From positions 1 to 42,756 of the forward strand of contig DAHWRK010000005.1 of assembly GCA_027339055.1 (NCBI GenBank): 42,756 bases of DNA, in the 5' to 3' direction. Within the stretch, counting starts at the first letter, position 1; each line of letters begins with the position of its first letter. The DNA comes from Microcaldota archaeon. GTDB lineage: Archaea > Micrarchaeota > Micrarchaeia > Micrarchaeales > Micrarchaeaceae. The notes beneath the pieces were generated by a model. It was not told where the DNA came from and did no database searches. It was given only the letters and a program-made list of their open reading frames with translations. This document shows positions 8,991-18,320 of the stretch, one piece after another. Made by a program: the position numbers and the translations under genes.

Positions 8991-10715
8991 TCATTTCGTC
9001 ATGAATATGAGGCGCATCGGCGCTTTGCTGTCCATGGTGGCAAATCCGAATCTTTCGAGCTGGACGACTTCGCCCTCATCTATCTTTAAAGCATAAGGCT
9101 CTATTTTTCCTTTTATCTCCTTGAGGCTTTCAGGGTCGAATTCTTCTTCCGAATTTGCAGGATTTCCAGGTATCACTACTGTCGCATCAAGCGAATCATC
9201 GGGTATCCACTGTATTGTGTTTACGTAGCCCTTCTTTTCAGCTACCCGCTCGGCATAATAGGCATTGTCCTTGTTCTCAATCCTGACAATCCCTATGCCC
9301 TTAAGCCTTACTTCCTTTCCGGAATAATTCTCCGCATCCTCGCTGTTTATCATCACGTGGCTGCCTTTTATGTAATATTCCCTGCTTCCAAGCCCTTCGT
9401 TGCTTGGATGCAGCGGCATGCTTACGTTCCCTACGCTGCCCTCCTTAAAGTTAAGCTCAGCGGGTTCTGTGACGAAGAAAAGCCTCTTGGCCTTCTCGTC
9501 CACAAGCTTCTTGTTTTCGTCCAGCAGCATGGACAGTCTCATGGTGCTGTCTACCTTGCTCATGCCCTGCCTGAGTACGAACTCCTTTATTGCTTCCGGC
9601 ACTATGCCGCGCCTCCTCAAAGCCGATATCGTTACCAGTCTTGGGTCGTCGAATCCCGCGATTAAGCCATTGCCTATCCATTCTACCAGCTTTCTTTTGG
9701 AAGTCACGTTGCCATCTATGTTGAGCCTGGCCTCAAGGTGCAGCCTCGGCACTCTCAGCCCTAGCGCTTTGAGTATCATTCTGTAAAGCTCGTCCCCCAA
9801 TTCGTACTCCTTGCTCCTTATCACGTCTGTGACTCCGTTAATGGAATCGTTTATCGGAGTATTGAAGGAATAGGTCGGCCATAGGACATACTTGTCGCCC
9901 TGCCTGTAGTGCTTTTCCCTCACTATCCTGAATATGTTCGGATCCCTGAGGGTCGTATTGGCCGCACTCATGTCTCCTTTGAATCTTATTACCACGTCAT
10001 CTTTCGTGTAGCTGTTAGCCAATATGCTTTCGAATATTTCAAGGCTTTCATCCGCTGGCCTGTCCCTGTGCTTGCAAGCCCTGCCCTCAAACCTGAGCTT
10101 TTTTATCTCCTCCGCGCTGCAAGAGCACGCGTAGGCGTTCCCTTCTCTTATGAGCTTCCTGCATAGGTCGTAAGTCTTAGGCACGCTGTCGCTGGCGTAG
10201 TACTCCTTGTCGAATTTAACTCCAAGCCATTCGAGATCCTTCTTTATGGCGTCAACGTATTCCTGCTTCTCCTTTTTTGGGTTGGTATCGTCAAAATACA
10301 GGAAAAGCTTCCCCTTATATATGTCCCTGAATGCCGCTTCTAGAAACAGCGGCTTCGCATGGCCTATATGCATATATCCGTTGGGCTCTGGAGGAAACCT
10401 GGTGGCAAAATCGCCCTCTACGGCGCCTTCGAGAACCATCCTGGGCTTTGCGCTTTTCTCCTTTTTCTCCCTGTCGGCGCTTTCGAATTCAGCGGAATAC
10501 CCTTCATAGCTTTTCTCAAGCTCGTCCCTGCTCATCGAATTTACTTCGTTGACTATGGATTCTATTTCGGCCCTGAGCTGCGGTATCTCAACGCCTTCCT
10601 TCTTTGCCGCTGCTATGGTCTTGTTCAAAACTATGGACGGATCAGCCTTTCCGTAATCCATGGCGTTCTTGAGCGCGTGCTTCTTTATGAGCTCATGAAG
10701 GCCATTGCTTGCCAT
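8991..10715 (-). CDS. gltX: glutamyl-tRNA synthetase (archaeal-type class I GluRS/GlnRS family)
   Basis: RFPPEPNGYMHIGHAK HIGH motif, FDDTNP, TSKRKL KMSKS-equivalent, GFDDPRLVTISALRRRGIVPEAI; SD GGTGAT before the ATG. Confidence 0.88.
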   Translation of the reverse strand: MASNGLHELIKKHALKNAMDYGKADPSIVLNKTIAAAKKEGVEIPQLRAEIESIVNEVNSMSRDELEKSYEGYSAEFESADREKKEKSAKPRMVLEGAVEGDFATRFPPEPNGYMHIGHAKPLFLEAAFRDIYKGKLFLYFDDTNPKKEKQEYVDAIKKDLEWLGVKFDKEYYASDSVPKTYDLCRKLIREGNAYACSCSAEEIKKLRFEGRACKHRDRPADESLEIFESILANSYTKDDVVIRFKGDMSAANTTLRDPNIFRIVREKHYRQGDKYVLWPTYSFNTPINDSINGVTDVIRSKEYELGDELYRMILKALGLRVPRLHLEARLNIDGNVTSKRKLVEWIGNGLIAGFDDPRLVTISALRRRGIVPEAIKEFVLRQGMSKVDSTMRLSMLLDENKKLVDEKAKRLFFVTEPAELNFKEGSVGNVSMPLHPSNEGLGSREYYIKGSHVMINSEDAENYSGKEVRLKGIGIVRIENKDNAYYAERVAEKKGYVNTIQWIPDDSLDATVVIPGNPANSEEEFDPESLKEIKGKIEPYALKIDEGEVVQLERFGFATMDSKAPMRLIFMTK

Positions 10716-10739
10716 TTCAAATCACCTGCGTGCCAGAGT

Positions 10740-11357
10740 TCAGCCCAGCACCGTTACCTCTGTCTGGTTGGGCAGGAATTGCCCTTTTGGGCTTATAAGC
10801 GCAAGAATATGGACGCTTACGTTGCTGCCAAGCCTCGGCATAGGGCTTATTTTGACTGCGTACTCCGAGGTCGGTGAGTTAAGCGTAAAGCCCTGCGTGC
10901 CATCATACATCCTTACAGTTTTTGGCAGCCTTATGTAGACCGTGCCGCTTACTGTGGCGTTGCTTCCGAACCTGCTGTAAAGGTTTTCTTGAAGCCCGTA
11001 GGCACTGAAGCTTCCGTTAAGCAGCACGGAGAACTGGTTGCCGCTGGGCGAATAGGTTATTATTGTCCCGTTGTTTTCCAAACCGTTCAGGTAGTTCGTT
11101 ACTGCGAGCTCGCTTGAGTTGTATGAAGAGCTTGATATGGTTATAATGGGCGAATCGGTGTAGTTTGCCACTATGGCATTAGCGGTTCCTGTCATAGGGA
11201 CTGCCCCACTATAGTTGTAAGCCACTGTTGTGGTGCTGCTGCTGTTGCTGTTGTTTCCCGACGCTGCATACGATGTTATAAACATTATCGCCACTACCAG
11301 CGAGCCCAAGAAAAGTATGGTATTCTTGGCTTCCCTCTTCCTCTTCTCTTCTCCCAT
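10740..11357 (-). CDS. membrane-anchored hypothetical protein
   Basis: N-terminal TM NTILFLGSLVVAIMFITSYAA followed by a sequon-rich extracytoplasmic region. Confidence 0.6.
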   Translation of the reverse strand: MGEEKRKREAKNTILFLGSLVVAIMFITSYAASGNNSNSSSTTTVAYNYSGAVPMTGTANAIVANYTDSPIITISSSSYNSSELAVTNYLNGLENNGTIITYSPSGNQFSVLLNGSFSAYGLQENLYSRFGSNATVSGTVYIRLPKTVRMYDGTQGFTLNSPTSEYAVKISPMPRLGSNVSVHILALISPKGQFLPNQTEVTVLG

Positions 11358-11471
11358 AAAATAGACCTTTTGCACAAGCCTTTAGGTAGACTTGCGCTGT
11401 TATAATATTAAGTATTATCCTTGAAAGCTTTTTATAGTTATTCGGCATAAATTACTCTGCTAGGTGTAAAT

Positions 11472-12209
11472 ATGGCATTCAACGATGGAGATTTCCTAGA
11501 GATAGAGTACACAGCACGCAATGATTCAGACAACAGCGTGCTTGCGACGACGGACGAGAAGACAGCAAAGGAAAACGACATATACAACAAAGACATAAAA
11601 TACGGGCCGGCCCTGGTTATCCTGGGCTCAGGTGCCGTGGTCAAGGGCTTGGAGCGCGAGCTCAAGGGCATGGAGCTAAACAAAGAGAAATCATTCGTGC
11701 TTGAGCCCGCAGACGCTTTCGGCGAGAGGAATGCGGATCTTGTAAAGGTAATGCCTCTTTCGCAGTTCAAGGCCCAGAACATCAATCCATACCCGGGCAT
11801 GAGGCTCAACATGGACAACGTGGCAGTAACCGTAGTGAGCGTTGGCTCCGGCAGGGTAGTCGTGGACGCGAATCACCCGGATGCTGGAAAGAAGATAAAA
11901 TACGAAGTAAAGGTAGTCAAAAAGGTCGATTCCGATGAGGAAAAGGTAAAGTCCCTTTCAAAGACGTATGACGTAGAGCCATCAAAGATAGACATAAAGA
12001 AGGACGAGATAGAAATATTCTATTCCGACGAAGTAAAGAAAAACGCCGATTATTTCGTCAACAGGGCCAGCCTCGTTGCATCGATATTGGCATATATGAA
12101 AAGCCTGCAGAAGGTATACATAAGGGAGGAATACGCAAGGCATTCCGAGGAGGAGCACGTCCACAGCCATGAAGAGGACAGCAAAGAAGAAGGGAAAGGC
12201 GAGCAGTAA
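11472..12209 (+). CDS. FKBP-type peptidyl-prolyl cis-trans isomerase (SlyD-like)
   Basis: DFLEIEYTARN...GPALVILGSGAVVKGLERELKGMELNKEKSFVLEPADAFGERN is typical of the long archaeal FKBP. Confidence 0.9.
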   Translation: MAFNDGDFLEIEYTARNDSDNSVLATTDEKTAKENDIYNKDIKYGPALVILGSGAVVKGLERELKGMELNKEKSFVLEPADAFGERNADLVKVMPLSQFKAQNINPYPGMRLNMDNVAVTVVSVGSGRVVVDANHPDAGKKIKYEVKVVKKVDSDEEKVKSLSKTYDVEPSKIDIKKDEIEIFYSDEVKKNADYFVNRASLVASILAYMKSLQKVYIREEYARHSEEEHVHSHEEDSKEEGKGEQ

Positions 12210-12232
12210 AAATACTGCCTGCCCTTAAAAGT

Positions 12233-12424
12233 TCAATCCTTTATGTTGAGCGCAAAGACGCTGTTGACCTTTATGTCAAGCTTCTTTGCAATCTCCGACA
12301 TGTCTGCGTTTAGCACTATCAGGTAGCCGCTCCACCTCCTTGTGAGGTTCGAGTTCCCGCAAAGCGGGCATTTGTCTCCGTGGCTTATTATAAGCCTGCA
12401 ATTGCCACATACCATTTCTTCCAT
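12233..12424 (-). CDS. spt4: transcription elongation factor Spt4 / RNA polymerase subunit E''
   Basis: Short zinc-binding protein CGNCRLIISHGDKCPLCGNSNLTRRWSGYLIVLN, directly downstream of rpo7. Confidence 0.9.
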   Translation of the reverse strand: MEEMVCGNCRLIISHGDKCPLCGNSNLTRRWSGYLIVLNADMSEIAKKLDIKVNSVFALNIKD

Positions 12425-12433
12425 TTAAATCAC

Positions 12434-13015
12434 TCAGTTCTTTGCCTTGCCTTTCTTCTGCCCTTTCTCCTTGTTCTGCATTGCCGGGCTGTACCATTCA
12501 GGCTTTCCAAGCCCGTCAGACTTCATCGTAAGCGCTATCTTAGAATCCTTTACTGAATTCTTCATGCTGACCGTTGAAATCTTGGCGTATACCACGTCGC
12601 CCTTCTTGAGGTTCCTTCCGCTCCTCTTTGAAACGAAAGCAGGTATCTTTTTGTCCAACGAAATGAATTCGTCGGTTATTTGCGAAACGTGGACAAGCCC
12701 TTCCATTGGTCCTATGCGCACGAATGCCCCGAAGTCTATGAGCTCGGATACCTCCCCAACCACTATCTCGTCCACTTTTGGCATGTATGTGAGTATGTCG
12801 AACGTAACCTCGTGGTGCGTTGCGGGATCGCCAGGGTAAATCATCCCGTCGCTTATGTCCCTGACATTGTAAACGGCTATGATGACTCCCATGTCCTTAT
12901 CTATGGTCCCTTCGTACTTGTTCCTGAGGACTTCGACCGCCACGTTTTCTATGTCGTCGTCAAAGTATTCCGGAGCCATTTTGAACGTGTCTTTTATCGA
13001 ATAATTATAGTACAT
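12434..13015 (-). CDS. rpo7: DNA-directed RNA polymerase subunit Rpo7 (E')
   Basis: N-terminal Rpo7/RPB7 fold sequence and S1 domain VVGEVSELIDFGAFVRIGPMEGLVHVSQI; adjacent to spt4. Confidence 0.93.
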   Translation of the reverse strand: MYYNYSIKDTFKMAPEYFDDDIENVAVEVLRNKYEGTIDKDMGVIIAVYNVRDISDGMIYPGDPATHHEVTFDILTYMPKVDEIVVGEVSELIDFGAFVRIGPMEGLVHVSQITDEFISLDKKIPAFVSKRSGRNLKKGDVVYAKISTVSMKNSVKDSKIALTMKSDGLGKPEWYSPAMQNKEKGQKKGKAKN

Positions 13016-13026
13016 TATTTCACCAT

Positions 13027-13425
13027 CTACTTGAGTATTCCATTCCTCGAAAGCTTGAAGACTGCTATATTTTTGAAGCGCAGCCTATTAAAGAGCTCCG
13101 TATCGTTCGTAATAACGCAATAAATGTCGCTTTCTCCCGCTCTTGAGAGTATCCAGCGGTCAACGTTTCCTGTATTACTATCTACTTTAACATTTTTAAG
13201 TTTTAGTATTTCAAGGCAGGACCTGGCCGTGGCAGCTCTTTTGCCCTTTCCGCTGCCTATGCCTGAGAGCTCTTTTATGACTCCCTTTGATATCAATATG
13301 CCCTTTCCTGGGTACTTCAGCTCTACGGTGTCTATTGCGCTTTTCCTTGATTCCATTGCGAACAGCATGGAGCTTGTGTCTACTATTACATACATATTGG
13401 ATACCATGTATTTGTTGTCTGCCAA
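13027..13425 (-). CDS. PIN-domain nuclease-like protein
   Basis: VIVDTSSML, conserved acidic KELSG and YCVITNDTEL motifs; located upstream of rpo7-spt4. Confidence 0.8.
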   Translation of the reverse strand: MADNKYMVSNMYVIVDTSSMLFAMESRKSAIDTVELKYPGKGILISKGVIKELSGIGSGKGKRAATARSCLEILKLKNVKVDSNTGNVDRWILSRAGESDIYCVITNDTELFNRLRFKNIAVFKLSRNGILK

Positions 13426-13498
13426 GCATTTTTAAACATATCCAACCCTATTATATAAGCAAATACACATGTAAAATATGTGTAAGAATGGTGTGGAA

Positions 13499-14710
13499 AT
13501 GGGAAATTGGTCTAAACTGGCTCCATACTGGTTCCTATTGTTTACAATAGGGTTCGGGTGGTTCATACTGTCTCCGTTGGTTCCCATATTGGGCAAAGTT
13601 TTTTGAGTAAACCTGACGTCAATAATACTTCTGATATCGGCATACGGATATACGATGGTCGTCCTTGGCTTGCTTGCCGGGTACATATCGGCAAAATTCA
13701 CCGTGAAAGCAGCTCTGTATTCTGCTGCCATAATATCCGTAATAGGGCTCATAGGAAGGGCAATATCCCCTAACTATGTCGCATTCCTAATAACCGGCAT
13801 AATCGCTGCAATAGCATATCCGCTTGCAATGGCGCCAGTTGGCACGGTTGCGGATTCCATATTCAAGGACAAGGCGCATACCGTGATAGGGATAAGCGTA
13901 GGTATGCTGTTCCTCGGAATGGCATTTGGCGCATTCCTCGGCCCCGGCATATTCGGAGCATTCGGATTGTCCGGTGCATTGTGGACTACTGTAGTCCTGG
14001 CCATAATAGCTGCGATATGGATAGGAATAGGAATAAAGGGATATCCTACATTCTATAAGGGCAAATCGCTTAAGGGCTCGTTCAAGCCCGGAATGATAAA
14101 GAACTGGTACGTGGGCCTCTCCATATCTGCCGTATCTGTTATGTTCGGCGGCATAGCGTCTACGGTGCTGCTGCTTCACAAGTTCAGCGTGGCAAGCGCA
14201 CTGTCGTATGGCGGACTCATGGGCGGTCTCGCATTTCTGGGTTCGGCTCTTGGCGCAATAATACTGCCTCCGCTGTTCGAGAAATACAAGCAGTTCAAGC
14301 TGGGCCTGGTATCTACGGGCGTGCTGATGTTCGCTGCGACATTGCTAATGGTGCTAGGGCTTTCGTATACGAGCGCCATAGCTGCAATAGCTGCAGGATT
14401 CTTCCTGTTCGGCTTCTTCGGAAACGCATACTGGTCCATGGCGATGACGTCGACAACAAACTACGTATCCGATCCGGCGCAGGCAGGATTTGCCACATCG
14501 ATGTACAGCGTCTTTACGAACCTCGGCGTGGCATTCGTTCCGGTAATACTGGGCGGATACTTCGGCAGCTTTTCGACGATAGCGATTGGCGTGACTGCAG
14601 TGCTTGTGCTGGAGTTCATATCGATGATTCTGTCGCCTACACTGCTGGTCCGAAAGGTTGCGGCAAGGGTAAGATCTGCGGCACGCAGAAGAAAGAGAAA
14701 AAGCAGATAA
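13499..14710 (+). pseudogene. major facilitator superfamily transporter interrupted by one in-frame TGA (13604-13606); either a nonsense allele or read-through
   Basis: MGNWSKLAPYWFLLFTIGFGWFILSPLVPILGKVF-*-VNLTSIILLISAYGYTMVVLGLLAGYISAKF... is continuous in one frame. The downstream ORF 13655..14710 alone lacks TM1 and part of TM2. Confidence 0.75.
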
Positions 14711-14718
14711 AATACGGC

Positions 14719-14739
14719 AGGGTGCAGCAATCGCACCCT
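14719..14739 (+). terminator. stem-loop followed by T-rich tract downstream of MFS gene
   Basis: AGGGTGC-agcaatc-GCACCCT perfect 7 bp stem followed by ttctttttattt. Confidence 0.6.
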
Positions 14740-14811
14740 TTCTTTTTATTTCTCGCATCCAGAATCCATGCCGTAAGGCTCCCGATGCGCCTCATGTATA
14801 AGCTGTAGAGC

Positions 14812-16128
14812 TTAGAGTATGGCACCGTTCTTTTTAAGCAGCTCCTGCAGTTCCTTTACCGGGACGTCTTTGGCTTTGAGCTCCCTGTCTATTGCCATCT
14901 TGGCTGCGGATGCAGCAGCCTGCCCCATTGCCATTGCAGTGCCGGTTACTCTTGCGCTTGCTTGGGCGTAGAACTCTGCGCTAAGGCACCTGCCTATGGC
15001 AAAAAGATTGTCTATTCCTTTCACTACTATCGAGCGATAAGGGACCTCGTAAAAAGAGCCGTCGCCTCCCTTGAGGTGCGTATAAATCACTCCTTTGCTC
15101 GGGTCATGCACCTCTATGGGGTGCCCGCATCTGGCTATTGCATCTTCAAACCTGGCATTGTTCAGCACGTCGTCCATCTTAAGCACGTATTCTCCGACTG
15201 CCCTTCTTGTTTCCCTCAAGCCTATCGACGGCGCCGAATCAATAAGATAAGCGTCTTCGAATCCGCCGACATCATTGGTGAAGAACTCAATAGAAGAAAG
15301 AACCTGCTTTCTCGCTTCTTCTATCGCTTTCGCCATCTGGTTGCCGTCAGTGAAATCGTTTATGTCGACATGGGTGGCGTTGCATATGAATTCGCCCTTT
15401 TTGCTCGTATTGAACATGAATTCGGCATTTGCATGCGGCAGGTAAAGCCCATATTTTTCCTTCGCTATCTTCACGAGATCAGGAAGCACTCTGAAGCGTT
15501 CTAGCCTTCCTTTCTCGTTAACTTTAACGGATATAAGATTCTGATGTTCTATTGAGAACAGGATTATCTCCTCTTCGTTTATGTTGCCTATCCTGAAAGG
15601 CAGCGTAGCCTCCTGGTGTATTCCGGAGTTCTCCATTCCGGACATGGTTTTTGCCCCTGAATAAAATGCCATGTCTGCGTCTCCAGTAGAATCGATAAAA
15701 AACTTCCCCCTGACTTCGATATTGCTCTTTCCCGAAACGTATATTGAGGATATGCGATTGCCGTCCTTCTTAGCTCCCTTTACCAAGCTTCCGTAATAAA
15801 CGGTTATGCCCTTCTTCTTCGCAAGCATATCCAGGGTAAGCTTCATTTCGTCCGGCCTGAAAGGAACGAAGTTGCCCGCCTGCCCTTCGGTGCCGCCGTT
15901 CTTCTTAAGCTCTTCAATTACCTCGTCGGCTATCCCTCCAACTATCTTGTTTTCGCCGTCATATGTGTACATGCCGAGAACGGAAAGAACGTATCCGTTA
16001 GTCCAGTTGCCGCCGAGCATGAAATGCCTTTCTATTATTGCGGTTTTAAGGCCCATATTTGCAGCGCTCAACGCCGCGCCCATTCCCGCAGGTCCTCCCC
16101 CGCACACCACAACGTCATAATCCTCCAT
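14812..16128 (-). CDS. FAD-dependent oxidoreductase
   Basis: N-terminal dinucleotide-binding DYDVVVCGGGPAGMGAALSAANMGLKTAIIER, with the FAD_oxidored-like HFMLGGNWTNGYV and C-terminal GIDNLFAIGRCLSAEFYAQASARVTGTAMAMGQAA. Confidence 0.88.
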   Translation of the reverse strand: MEDYDVVVCGGGPAGMGAALSAANMGLKTAIIERHFMLGGNWTNGYVLSVLGMYTYDGENKIVGGIADEVIEELKKNGGTEGQAGNFVPFRPDEMKLTLDMLAKKKGITVYYGSLVKGAKKDGNRISSIYVSGKSNIEVRGKFFIDSTGDADMAFYSGAKTMSGMENSGIHQEATLPFRIGNINEEEIILFSIEHQNLISVKVNEKGRLERFRVLPDLVKIAKEKYGLYLPHANAEFMFNTSKKGEFICNATHVDINDFTDGNQMAKAIEEARKQVLSSIEFFTNDVGGFEDAYLIDSAPSIGLRETRRAVGEYVLKMDDVLNNARFEDAIARCGHPIEVHDPSKGVIYTHLKGGDGSFYEVPYRSIVVKGIDNLFAIGRCLSAEFYAQASARVTGTAMAMGQAAASAAKMAIDRELKAKDVPVKELQELLKKNGAIL

Positions 16129-16222
16129 AATTACACCGATTCATCTTTTGCATGAAAAAAGCTAAATTATAAAATAAAAAATACCTTTATTTAAATTATT
16201 ATTGATAAGTAATCGGATTGAA

Positions 16223-16636
16223 ATGGCAGCACAAGACGAAGCCGACAAAACGGCATACGAGATACTTTCCAAATACCATGCGATAGCAGTTGTAGGCTGT
16301 TCGCGCAACGAGGGGAAGCCGAGCCACGATGTTCCAGAATACATGCAGTCGGCAGGCTACAAGATTATACCGGTAAACTCAAGTGCAGACACGATACTTG
16401 GTGAAAAAGCGTACAAAAGCCTGCTTGACATAAAGTTTCCCGTAGACGTTGTCGACGTATTCAGACCATCTCCGGAAACGCCGGAAATAGCACGCCAGGC
16501 AGTCCAGATAAAAGCAAAGGCGCTGTGGCTGCAGGAGGGCATATTCAACGACGAAGCAAAAAAGATAGCCGAAGACAACGGCTTGCTTTTCATAATGAAC
16601 AGGTGCATGATGAAGGAGCACTACAGGCTTTTCTGA
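16223..16636 (+). CDS. CoA-binding domain protein
   Basis: IAVVGCSRNEGKPSHDVPEYMQSAGYKIIPVNSSADTILGEKAYKSLLDI...DVVDVFRP matches CoA_binding_2 family. Confidence 0.88.
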   Translation: MAAQDEADKTAYEILSKYHAIAVVGCSRNEGKPSHDVPEYMQSAGYKIIPVNSSADTILGEKAYKSLLDIKFPVDVVDVFRPSPETPEIARQAVQIKAKALWLQEGIFNDEAKKIAEDNGLLFIMNRCMMKEHYRLF

Positions 16637-16640
16637 AGGC

Positions 16641-17009
16641 TCATTTTGCCTTCTTAATCTGCTCTATGCGCTTGTTGAGCATCTTGAAAAGCACAACGCC
16701 GTTGTTGTGCTCCTTGTCGCTGGCAGCATAGAGCAGCGTTATGGGATCGGTGCTCAGAGCAATGTCAACAAGCTTCTCGAAAGCGGGATTCTTCTTCAGC
16801 TCCTGCTCGTACCTCCTTCGGAACTCTGGCCATTTGTCTTTCTCGTGGGCAAACCACTTGCGCAGGTCGTCGCTCGGGCCTACTTCCTTTAGCCACAGGT
16901 CTATATTGGAAGTGCTGCGCCTGACTCCTCGGGGCCAAAGCTTGTCTATAAGTATGCGCGTGCCGTCCCTGATGTCGACCTTGTCATAAACGCGCTTTAA
17001 GTATATCAT
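16641..17009 (-). CDS. DUF488 family protein
   Basis: IYLKRVYDK...GTRILIDKLWPRGVRR...WLKEVGPSDDLRKWFAHEKDKWPEFRRRYEQEL is characteristic of DUF488/YeaO. Confidence 0.9.
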   Translation of the reverse strand: MIYLKRVYDKVDIRDGTRILIDKLWPRGVRRSTSNIDLWLKEVGPSDDLRKWFAHEKDKWPEFRRRYEQELKKNPAFEKLVDIALSTDPITLLYAASDKEHNNGVVLFKMLNKRIEQIKKAK

Positions 17010-17206
17010 CTAGATAAGAATACAAATACATATTTTTAAATCTTATTCCTTTCCTGATATAAATACTTTTCACATGCAGCAGCTGGCAGGCATAGCAGGA
17101 TTGCACAAATACCTCGTCATATTGCTGCCGGCATTACAGAAAGATTTAAAAGAACTAACATAGAATAGCTACTGAAAGGCGATTAGAGCTATTGATAGGT
17201 GACTAA

Positions 17207-17581
17207 ATGGGTTTCTTCGACAAAATGGGCAAGAATCTTGGTACTTCAAAAGAACTGGACATAGAAGAGTATATGAACTCCGAGGAGATGGCAGACGTAG
17301 ACGTTATGAACGAACCTGCCGATTTCTACGTAAAGCCAGTAATACTCAAGGAGGAGGCTGACATAGCCCTCATAGAAGCTGAGCTTGACAAGAGAAACAT
17401 AATAATAGCCGATATCTCCGAGCTAATGAAGAGGGAGAATACGCGCAAGGACCTAATATCGAAGCTGAAGGAGTATACTTCAAAGATAAACGGAGACATA
17501 GGCCAGCTCGGCGCAGACAAGATAATGATAACTCCGGCAAAGGTAAAAATAATAAAGTCCAAAAAACAGCCTCCGAAGTGA
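17207..17581 (+). CDS. sepF: SepF-like FtsZ membrane anchor
   Basis: Short acidic protein with N-terminal amphipathic MGFFDKMGKNLG and DUF552/SepF core FYVKPVILKEEADIALIEAELDKRNIIIADISELMKR...LGADKIMITPAKVKII. Confidence 0.85.
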   Translation: MGFFDKMGKNLGTSKELDIEEYMNSEEMADVDVMNEPADFYVKPVILKEEADIALIEAELDKRNIIIADISELMKRENTRKDLISKLKEYTSKINGDIGQLGADKIMITPAKVKIIKSKKQPPK

Positions 17582-17592
17582 GTCTGTTCTTC

Positions 17593-18303
17593 TTATTTTT
17601 TCCTATTTCTGTTCTTTTTTATTCCGAAAGCTACCAGCAGCGTAGCTATCTCGCTTTTTGTCGGTCCTGAACGCTCTACGACGTGCCTGAATGCTCTTTT
17701 TACCATATCCTTTTTCCTTATGCTACCGTTGGATTCTACGAATCTGCCAAAAAGCCTTAGCAGCATTTCGATCTCGCTGCTGCCTGCGTAAACGCCGCCG
17801 AAATCTTCTTTGGCAGCCTTGCTGATGTTGCCCTTAAGCGCGTAAAGCAATATTGCCAGGGCGTGCGATATGTTTAGGGTAGGATAGGAATCGCTAGCCC
17901 CTATATAGACCACCGCATCGCAGTTGGACATCTCTTCGCTTGTCAGCCCTGTCGTGTCCCTGCCTATAATCAACGCCATCTTGTTCATCTTTCCGGATCC
18001 GAACTTCTTGGAGAAATCGGAGAGCTCGTAAACATTGCTCATTCCCGAATAAGCCTTCTGCCATATTGCAGTTGTTCCGACTACCGAAAAACCCCTGGTC
18101 GCTTCTCCAATGCTCTTGCATATCTTTGCGTTTTCTACAAGGGAATGCGCATGCTTGGAATACTTTATGGCGTTCTTGCCGTTGTACCTGCATTTGGGGT
18201 TGACTATCCACAGCCTGTTTACTCCGAAGTTCTTCGCTATTCTGGCCATATAGCCTATGTTTATCTGGTAATGTGGTTCAACTATTACAAGCCTGAACTG
18301 CAT
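17593..18303 (-). CDS. SPOUT-class tRNA/rRNA methyltransferase (TrmJ-like)
   Basis: VIVEPHYQINIGYMARIAKNFGVNRLWIVNPK, ALIIGRDTTGLTSEEMSNCD and LNISHALAILLYAL motifs; SD GGTGT precedes ATG at 18303. Confidence 0.88.
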   Translation of the reverse strand: MQFRLVIVEPHYQINIGYMARIAKNFGVNRLWIVNPKCRYNGKNAIKYSKHAHSLVENAKICKSIGEATRGFSVVGTTAIWQKAYSGMSNVYELSDFSKKFGSGKMNKMALIIGRDTTGLTSEEMSNCDAVVYIGASDSYPTLNISHALAILLYALKGNISKAAKEDFGGVYAGSSEIEMLLRLFGRFVESNGSIRKKDMVKRAFRHVVERSGPTKSEIATLLVAFGIKKNRNRKK

Positions 18304-18320
18304 AATATACACCAAACATA

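Noticed and set aside
13604-13606. Selenocysteine at the MFS TGA
   Set aside because: No selenoprotein family context (MFS TM1-TM2 loop) and no evident SECIS hairpin; nonsense, read-through or error is more likely.
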